Shown here: positions 6,508 to 11,389 of the stretch, one piece after another | Numbering within the stretch: the first letter of the stretch is position 1 | How the letters are laid out: each line of letters starts with the position of its first letter | NCBI GenBank assembly: GCA_946479475.1 | Contig: CAMLGG010000169.1 | Coordinates: 1-11,389 of the forward strand | Direction of reading: 5' to 3' | DNA: 11,389 nt | DNA from: an uncultured Ideonella sp. | GTDB lineage: Bacteria; Pseudomonadota; Gammaproteobacteria; Burkholderiales; Burkholderiaceae | The notes under the pieces: model-generated | Told to the model about the DNA's origin: nothing | Databases searched by the model: none | Seen by the model: only the letters and a program-made list of their open reading frames with translations | Made by a program: the position numbers and the translations under genes

Positions 6508-6786
6508 ATGTTCGCCAAGACCATCGCCACCGCCTTCGCCGCCCTGCTCGTCAGCGCCTCCGCGCTCGCGCAGTCCAGCTCGGTGCCGGTGAAGGACTTC
6601 GACGTCTACGTCGACACGCCGACCGGCTTCGTCTTCGTCAAGCTGCCTGCGGGCTGGAAGTTCGTCGCCAGGCTCGACGAGGCCGAGATGGGCCGCCTGC
6701 CCGGCACGGTGCTGACCAGCCTGCTGCTGCCCGACAGCGATGCGCCGATGGTGGCGCGCCAGGGCAGCGAGGCCGCCAGGCCCTGA
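6508..6786 (+). CDS. Small secreted hypothetical protein (92 aa)
   Basis: A 92-residue protein with a clear Sec signal peptide: MFAK, a hydrophobic stretch to about residue 20, and a likely signal peptidase I site after ALA (residue 21), leaving a mature protein of about 71 residues. The core 'VKDFDVYVDTPTGFVFVKLPAGWKFV' is a pattern I recognise from uncharacterised exported proteins of Burkholderiales. There are no cysteines and no catalytic motif. The ATG at 6508 has GGAG 7 bases upstream, which outweighs an in-frame upstream GTG/ATG option that would bury the signal peptide. It follows the 71-residue gene and converges on the B3/B4 gene with only six bases between the stops. It is probably periplasmic; its role is unknown. 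Confidence 0.8.
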   Translation: MFAKTIATAFAALLVSASALAQSSSVPVKDFDVYVDTPTGFVFVKLPAGWKFVARLDEAEMGRLPGTVLTSLLLPDSDAPMVARQGSEAARP

Positions 6787-6792
6787 GCGGCC

Positions 6793-7500
6793 TCACGGCC
6801 AGGCGGCCACCGGCGCCGCGGCCGTCAACACCTGGGCGTGGCGCAGCACCGGCCCGCGGCCGGCCAGCGTTTCGCGAAGCCCGGCCAGCAGCGCGTCGAT
6901 GGTGGCCCTCGCTTCAGGGTGGTGCGCCTCGGCGACGATGAGCACCCGATCCGTCGCCTCGCGCACCGCAGAACGTGCGCTCTGGCGATGCGCCCAGCGG
7001 CGCGCGTGGGCGTGGCCCTCGGCGTCCGCGAAGATGACCTCCGCCGGCTCCGGCGCCTCGACACCGCCCGCAAAGGTCTCGTAGCGCTCGTCCCCCTCGG
7101 CCCGGCGCACGACCAGCGGACCGGCCACGCGATCGAGGTCGAACACCGCGATCGGCACCGCGTGGCGGACCGAGAGCGCATTGCACAGGTCGACCAGGGG
7201 ATGCACGCGCGGCAGGCTTCCCTCCTTGCGCAGCCGGCGCAGCAGCGCCTCCACCGCCGAACGCACCTGCGTCGGCCTCAATCCCATCTGGCCGAAGACC
7301 CGGCGCCAGGCCTGGACCTCGGGCCAGCCGCCTTCGCCCTCCCCGGCGAGCAGGCGCTGGTACGCCAGGGCGACGTTGTGCTCGACGACGTCGGCACGAG
7401 CCTGCAGGGTCCGGACGCCCTCCAGCACCATGACGCCGGCCACCAGCGCCGGGAAGCCGGACCAGATGCAGGGCTCGTGGAAGAACTCTCGACCGCTCAT
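6793..7500 (-). CDS. Stand-alone B3/B4 (PheT editing-domain-like) protein
   Basis: A 235-residue protein resembling the B3/B4 tRNA-binding/editing domain of the phenylalanyl-tRNA synthetase beta subunit, without the rest of the enzyme (COG3382-type). Visible hallmarks are 'VRSAVEALLRRLRKEG', 'LPRVHPLVDLCNALSVRHAVPIAVFDLD' spread over 79-123, 'RRAEGDE' (132-138), 'AEVIFAD' (153-159) and 'RRWAHRQSA' (167-175). In PheRS this domain hydrolyses mischarged Tyr-tRNA(Phe). Free-standing relatives are thought to act on mischarged tRNA or related amino-acyl substrates, which here is inference. The ATG at 7500 is supported by GGAGG 8 bases upstream. It is divergent from an AraC-family regulator over 80 bases and converges with the secreted small protein. 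Confidence 0.85.
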   Translation of the reverse strand: MSGREFFHEPCIWSGFPALVAGVMVLEGVRTLQARADVVEHNVALAYQRLLAGEGEGGWPEVQAWRRVFGQMGLRPTQVRSAVEALLRRLRKEGSLPRVHPLVDLCNALSVRHAVPIAVFDLDRVAGPLVVRRAEGDERYETFAGGVEAPEPAEVIFADAEGHAHARRWAHRQSARSAVREATDRVLIVAEAHHPEARATIDALLAGLRETLAGRGPVLRHAQVLTAAAPVAAWP

Positions 7501-7580
7501 GGGACACGCCTCCGGTAGATTGCCGATCTCGGACCAGACCATGCCCCGCACCCGCCGCGGCCGTCTTGGACGTGGTTGCA

Positions 7581-8411
7581 GTGAACCGCACGCGAGACCA
7601 GCACCGCTCATCGATCGTCCCCGCGCCTCTCGCGGGGGTGTATGCGGTCGCGACCGTCAGCGGCCGCAGCTTCGAGCGCCACTGGCACGACAGCTACGGC
7701 ATCGGGCTGCTGCTCGCCGGCGGACATGTCTCGGCCAGCGGGCGCGGCGTCGTCGAGGCGCGAGCCGGGCAGCTGCTGGCCAGCAATCCGGGCGAGGTGC
7801 ACGATGGCCGGCCGATCGGCGGCGGCGTACGCAGCTGGCGGATGATCCACATCGAGCCGGAAGTGCTGCTCGCCACCTTGCGGGACCCCTCGGGGCGCGA
7901 TGGGCCGATCGAGCTGACGCGGCCGGCCTTCGATGATCCGGTGCTGTCCGCCGCGATGCTGCAGTTGTTCGCCGGGCTCGACGAGCGGCGGCTGGCCGTC
8001 GATCGCCTGGCGTTCGAAGAGGCCTTCGCCCGCGCTTGCGGCCTGCTGGCCGGTCGCCACTCGACCCGGCCGGTGCGCGACGAGGTCGATGCGCCGGTGC
8101 ACCTCGCCCGCGAGTGCCTGGCCGACCGGCTGGAGGATCCGCCGACGCTGGCAGAGCTGGCGCAGCAGGCGGGTCTGAGCCGCTTCCAGCTGGTGCGCCG
8201 CTTTGCCGCCGCCTACGGCCTCAGCCCCTACGCCTGGCTGCTGCGCCACCGCACCGAGCGGGCGCGCCACCTGATCCAGCGGGGCCTGCCCCTGGCCGAG
8301 GCCGCCGCTGCCTGCGGCTTCGCCGACCAGGGCCACATGACGCGCAGCTTCAACCGGCACCTCGGCTTCACGCCGGGCGCCTTGAGGAAGGCCATCGGCC
8401 GCCGGCCTTAA
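7581..8411 (+). CDS. AraC-family transcriptional regulator
   Basis: About 276 residues. The N-terminal cupin-like ligand domain includes 'FERHWHDSYGIG' (31-42, His34/His36) and 'NPGEVHDG' (69-76), the signature of AraC-type regulators often found beside exporters. The C-terminal tandem helix-turn-helix covers about 178-272: TLAELAQQAGLSRFQLVRRF, then AAAACGFADQGHMTRSFNRH, and the LGFTPGALRK ending. No ATG start fits. GTG at 7581 is preferred, with only a weak GGA 10 bases upstream; TTG at 7566 or GTG at 7572 are alternatives that add 5 or 3 residues. The EamA exporter gene starts 32 bases after its stop on the same strand and is the most likely target. The divergent B3/B4 gene may be controlled from the same 80-base region. 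Confidence 0.9.
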   Translation: MNRTRDQHRSSIVPAPLAGVYAVATVSGRSFERHWHDSYGIGLLLAGGHVSASGRGVVEARAGQLLASNPGEVHDGRPIGGGVRSWRMIHIEPEVLLATLRDPSGRDGPIELTRPAFDDPVLSAAMLQLFAGLDERRLAVDRLAFEEAFARACGLLAGRHSTRPVRDEVDAPVHLARECLADRLEDPPTLAELAQQAGLSRFQLVRRFAAAYGLSPYAWLLRHRTERARHLIQRGLPLAEAAAACGFADQGHMTRSFNRHLGFTPGALRKAIGRRP

Positions 8412-8443
8412 GCTCGCCGGTTTCGCGAGAGAAGCCGACGACC

Positions 8444-9349
8444 ATGAAACGCTGGCAGGCCGACGCCTTGCTGTTGCTGGTGGCCGCCATCTGGGGCCTG
8501 GCCTTCGTGCCGCAGAGCTGGGGCATGGAAAGCCTGGGGCCCATGGCCTTCACCGGCTTGCGCTTCGCGCTGGGCGCGCTGGCGGTGGCGCCGCTGGCGT
8601 GGCGCGAGTCGCGCCGCCGTCGCCTGGCCTCGCTGCCCGCGCCAGCGCGACCGGGGCCGCCGCGGTGGCTGCTGCTGGGCGGCCTGGGCACGCTGATCTT
8701 CCTCGGCGCAGCGCTGCAGCAGGTGGGCCTCGTGACCACCAGCGTGACGAACGCGAGCTTTCTCACGGCGCTGTACGTGCCGGCCGTGCCGCTGCTGGCC
8801 TGGCTGGTCTTCGGCCGGCGGCCGCATCCGGTCGTCTGGCCGGCGGCGCTCGGCTGCCTGGCCGGCACCTGGCTGTTGACGGGCGCGCAACCCGTCGAGA
8901 TGGTGGTCGGCGACTGGTGGGTGATCGCGAGCAGCCTGTTCTGGGCGCTGCACGTGGTCCTGGTCGGCTGGGCCGCGAGCCGCCTCGGTGCGCCCTACAC
9001 GGTGGCTTGCACGCAGTTCGTCGTCTGCGCCGTGCTCGCCATGCTCGCGGCCGCCTGGACGGAGCCGGCGCTGGACTGGGCAGCGGTGCAGGTGGCCGCG
9101 GGCGCCATCGCCTACACCGGCCTGGTCTCGGTAGGCGTCGGCTACACCGCCCAGGTGGTGGCCCAGCGCCATACGCACGAGGCCGACGCGGCATTGCTGC
9201 TTTCGAGCGAGACGGTGTTCGCCGCCTTCTTCGGCGCCGTGCTGGCGGGCGACCGGCTGGCCCCCGCCGGCTGGGCCGGCTGCGCGCTGATCCTGGCATG
9301 CATCCTCCTGGCACAGGCGGTGCCGCTGCTCGCGCGCAGGGCGGTGTGA
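8444..9349 (+). CDS. EamA/DMT-family transporter
   Basis: A 301-residue membrane protein with about ten hydrophobic segments arranged as two EamA repeats (roughly residues 5-145 and 155-295). The N-terminus 'ADALLLLVAAIWGLAFVPQSWGM' region and the internal 'LVTTSVTNASFLTALYVPAVPLLAW' stretch, followed by '...SSETVFAAFFGAVLAGDRL' in the second half, are typical of the drug/metabolite transporter superfamily. Members export amino acids, related metabolites or drugs across the inner membrane. The cargo cannot be read from sequence. The ATG at 8444 has a purine-rich GAGAGAAG stretch upstream. The close upstream AraC gene suggests inducible export. The stop lies 7 bases from the convergent ABC transporter stop, leaving no room for a terminator between them. 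Confidence 0.93.
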   Translation: MKRWQADALLLLVAAIWGLAFVPQSWGMESLGPMAFTGLRFALGALAVAPLAWRESRRRRLASLPAPARPGPPRWLLLGGLGTLIFLGAALQQVGLVTTSVTNASFLTALYVPAVPLLAWLVFGRRPHPVVWPAALGCLAGTWLLTGAQPVEMVVGDWWVIASSLFWALHVVLVGWAASRLGAPYTVACTQFVVCAVLAMLAAAWTEPALDWAAVQVAAGAIAYTGLVSVGVGYTAQVVAQRHTHEADAALLLSSETVFAAFFGAVLAGDRLAPAGWAGCALILACILLAQAVPLLARRAV

Positions 9350-9356
9350 AGCCCGC

Positions 9357-11135
9357 TCAATCGTCGCGTCCGTCCCAACGGTGCGATGCGGCCGGGCCGA
9401 GTGTCCAGCCGCCGCCGCCGGTCAGGGTCAGCACCTGCTCGTGGTACGCCAGCAGGGCCGGGTGGTGGCTCACGCTGACCGGCGTGATCGACAGCGGCGC
9501 CAGCTGCTCGTACAGGCGCCGCTCGTTGTCGGCATCGAGCGCGCTCGTCGCCTCGTCGAGCAGGAGGTAGCGCGGCTTGGCCAGCAGCGCGCGGGCGAAC
9601 GCCAGCCGCTGCTGCTCGCCGACGGACAGCAGCTTCGCCCAGTCGCGCTGCACCTCGAAGCCGCCGAAGCGGTCCGCCAGGTCGGACAGGTTGACGCGCG
9701 AGAGCCACTGCCGCAGCTCGGCCTCGGAGATGTCGCGCTCGACCTGCGGATACAGCAGCTGGCAGCGCAGGTCGCCCAGCGGCAGGTACGGATGCTGGGG
9801 AAGGAAGAGCATGTCCGGCGCGGCCGGCCTGCGCACCGTGCCTTCGCCGCAGGTCCACAGCCCCGCGATCACGCGCAGCAGCGAGCTCTTGCCGGCACCG
9901 CTCGCGCCGGTGATCAGCAGGCCGCGCCCGGGCGGCACGGCCAGGTCGACCCCGCGAAGCAACAACTGCTCGCGGCGCGGGGTGTAGGCGGTCAGGCCTT
10001 CGAGCGCCAGCTGCATCGCCGGCTCGGTGCGGATGCGTTCGCCGGTGGCCGCGCTGGCGTCCGGGCGGTCCAGCGTCCGGGAGAAGGCGTGCAGGCGCTC
10101 CACGCCGGCCGAGAACCGCGACAGGCCCTCGAAGTGCTCGACGATCAGGGTGAGCGCCGAGAGGATCGCGCTGAAGGCGCCGGCGGCCTGCACGGCGCGA
10201 CCGACCTCCAGCCTGCCCTCGAGCACGTCGCCCGCGATCACGACGCTCGGCAGCACCAGGGTGAGGAAGCTGTGGGCGTACTGGAAGAGGTTGAGCCTGA
10301 GCTGCCACTGCAGCACGCGGCGGTAGTTCGCGTAGGCTGCGTTGAACAGCCGCAGCAGCACGTGCTGTTCGCGCGGCTCGCCGTCGTGCAGGGCGATGGC
10401 CTCGGCGTTCTCGCGCAGGCGCACCAGGCCGAAGCGGAAGTCGGCCTCGCGCTGCAGCTGGCCGAAGTTCAGCCCGATGAGCCGCGGCCCGAAGACGCGC
10501 GCGGTGAAGAAGGTCGCGACGACCGCGTAGCCGCACAGGATGTAGATCAGCAGCGGCGAGATGCGCCACAGCACGCCGGCGAAGCCCGCCATCTCGATCA
10601 CCGCTCCCAGCACGATCATCGAGAAGTACAGCGACTGGCCGGTGAAGGCGTTGATGTCCTCCGAGATGCGCTGGTCGGGGTTGTCGAGCGCCGCGATGGC
10701 GTTGAGCCGGTAGTACGACTGCCCGGCCAGGTAGCGGCCGAGGAAGCGGGCCGTCAGCCAGCGGCGCCAGCGCAGGGCCAGCGTGTCGCGGACGAAGTAG
10801 TACAGCGCATAGATGGGCACCGCCAGCGCCAGGATGAGCGTGAAGCGGCGGATGGCCGACCAGAAGCGCTCGGCGTCGCGGGCGGCCAGGGCCGAGGTGA
10901 ACTCGCCGGTCTCGTGGTTGAACAGCAGGCTGAAGCCGGTCTGGCCGAACAGCAGCACCACCAGCAGCGCGAGCAGGCCGAACGCCCGCCAGCGTTCGTC
11001 GGACTCCCGCCAGTAGGGCCAGGCGATCGTGGCGAAGCGGCGCAGCAGCCGGGCATTGAAGCCCGGCGGCGTGGTGGCGCCCGCGACCGGCGACGCCGGC
11101 GAAGGCAGGGGCGGGGCGGTGCTGGCATCGGCCAT
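9357..11135 (-). CDS. Fused ABC permease-ATPase, YddA/SbmA-like
   Basis: A 592-residue protein with an N-terminal membrane domain (about 45-340, several hydrophobic segments) and a C-terminal ABC ATPase (about 376-592). The membrane part carries 'EFTSALAARDAERFW', 'LRWRRWLTARFLGRYL', 'YYRLN' and 'DNPDQRISEDI', typical of the ABC_membrane_2 group (SbmA/BacA, YddA, eukaryotic ABCD proteins). ATPase motifs are complete: Walker A GASGAGKSS (410-418), Q-loop LPQ (445-447), signature LSVGEQQR (503-510), Walker B YLLLDE (523-528) with SALD, and SHHP H-loop (556-559). It should act as a homodimer. SbmA/BacA lack an ATPase and import peptides, while fused YddA-like relatives have no firm substrate. 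The ATG at 11135 is chosen, although no clear Shine-Dalgarno precedes it; GTG at 11156 is an alternative. Confidence 0.93.
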   Translation of the reverse strand: MADASTAPPLPSPASPVAGATTPPGFNARLLRRFATIAWPYWRESDERWRAFGLLALLVVLLFGQTGFSLLFNHETGEFTSALAARDAERFWSAIRRFTLILALAVPIYALYYFVRDTLALRWRRWLTARFLGRYLAGQSYYRLNAIAALDNPDQRISEDINAFTGQSLYFSMIVLGAVIEMAGFAGVLWRISPLLIYILCGYAVVATFFTARVFGPRLIGLNFGQLQREADFRFGLVRLRENAEAIALHDGEPREQHVLLRLFNAAYANYRRVLQWQLRLNLFQYAHSFLTLVLPSVVIAGDVLEGRLEVGRAVQAAGAFSAILSALTLIVEHFEGLSRFSAGVERLHAFSRTLDRPDASAATGERIRTEPAMQLALEGLTAYTPRREQLLLRGVDLAVPPGRGLLITGASGAGKSSLLRVIAGLWTCGEGTVRRPAAPDMLFLPQHPYLPLGDLRCQLLYPQVERDISEAELRQWLSRVNLSDLADRFGGFEVQRDWAKLLSVGEQQRLAFARALLAKPRYLLLDEATSALDADNERRLYEQLAPLSITPVSVSHHPALLAYHEQVLTLTGGGGWTLGPAASHRWDGRDD

Positions 11136-11205
11136 CGCGGGCAATCTAGCCGGCACCGGGGCGTCCGCCCTTGCGCCCGGTCAGTTGCGCGGCCGCGCCG
11201 CCGCT

Positions 11206-11389
11206 TCAGAGCCGGAAGTCGTAGTCGATCGAAAGCGGCGCGTGGTCGGAGAAGCGCTTGTCGAGGTAGATGTGCTCGCTCCTCGCATGCGCGGCGACGC
11301 CGGGGGTGGCCAGGTGGTAGTCCAGCCGCCAGCCGACGTTCTTGGCCCAGGCCTGGCCGCGGTTGCTCCACCAGGTGTATTGCTCGGCC
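11206..11389 (-). CDS. xth: Exodeoxyribonuclease III, C-terminal fragment
   Basis: Partial gene running off the right window edge; 60 C-terminal residues are visible. 'YTWWSNRGQAWAKNVGWRLDYHLATP' (in two overlapping family blocks) and 'KRFSDHAPLSIDYDF' match the end of exonuclease III / AP-endonuclease proteins. The SDHAP motif holds the catalytic Asp-His pair, and the GWRLDY segment is the conserved strand near the active site. The enzyme repairs abasic sites and degrades 3' ends of duplex DNA with Mg2+. Its N-terminal two-thirds lie outside the window. The fused ABC transporter gene begins 70 bases downstream on the same strand; a perfect 12-base palindrome (11187-11198) between them is the only structure seen there. 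Confidence 0.92.
   Translation of the reverse strand, partial: AEQYTWWSNRGQAWAKNVGWRLDYHLATPGVAAHARSEHIYLDKRFSDHAPLSIDYDFRL

Noticed and set aside
8412..8436. Hairpin between the AraC and EamA genes
   Set aside because: A 5-bp stem (CTCGC/GCGAG) with a 7-base loop and no T-run; insufficient as attenuator or terminator.
11187..11198. 12-base perfect GC palindrome after the exonuclease III gene as a terminator
   Set aside because: Made only of G and C, without loop or T-run; such palindromes occur by chance in sequence this GC-rich.

Overview
The window is GC-rich throughout, with G/C-dominated third codon positions, short intergenic gaps and protein families typical of Betaproteobacteria. 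The two small divergent proteins, the 'NPGEVHDG' type AraC regulator and the palindrome-rich intergenic repeats fit the order Burkholderiales (Rubrivivax/Leptothrix/Methylibium-like). That placement is inferred from sequence style, not from a marker gene. No phage, plasmid, insertion sequence, CRISPR array, rRNA or tRNA gene was seen. Most of it reads as ordinary chromosome with many regulators.

Layout. 1-236 (+) is the C-terminal end of an M48-type metallopeptidase. 237-441 holds a tandem, hairpin-rich repeat that runs into the stop codon of the next gene. 432-1115 (-) is a Crp/Fnr-family regulator, and 1200-1958 (-) upstream of it is a LuxR-type regulator with a PAS-like N-terminus. The two may be co-transcribed, with hairpins in the gap. 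1959-2139 is a leader or intergenic region with a TGTGA/TCAC dyad. 2140-2778 (-) is a glyoxalase-II-like metallo-beta-lactamase-fold hydrolase. It lies 32 bases behind 2811-6101 (-), a 1096-residue regulator combining an OmpR-type winged helix, a STAND-like ATPase and a long helical C-terminus. Divergent from this regulator are two small genes (+): a 71-residue cytoplasmic protein (6228-6443) and a 92-residue secreted protein (6508-6786).

6793-7500 (-) is a stand-alone B3/B4 (PheT editing-domain-like) protein. It is divergent from an AraC-family regulator (7581-8411, +) that is followed by an EamA/DMT-family exporter (8444-9349, +). Convergent to that is 9357-11135 (-), a YddA/SbmA-like fused ABC permease-ATPase. 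Upstream of it lies the C-terminal end of exodeoxyribonuclease III (11206-11389, -).

How the genes may work together. Three plausible local circuits stand out: (i) a LuxR-Crp regulator pair with a Crp-like dyad upstream; (ii) a large ATPase regulator with its hydrolase partner and two divergent small proteins as candidate targets; (iii) an AraC-EamA export unit next to a B3/B4 putative trans-editing protein, which could be an amino-acid stress or quality-control module. All three are inferences from context. No clearly novel defence or biosynthetic system is visible. No gene-free stretch exceeds about 200 bases.
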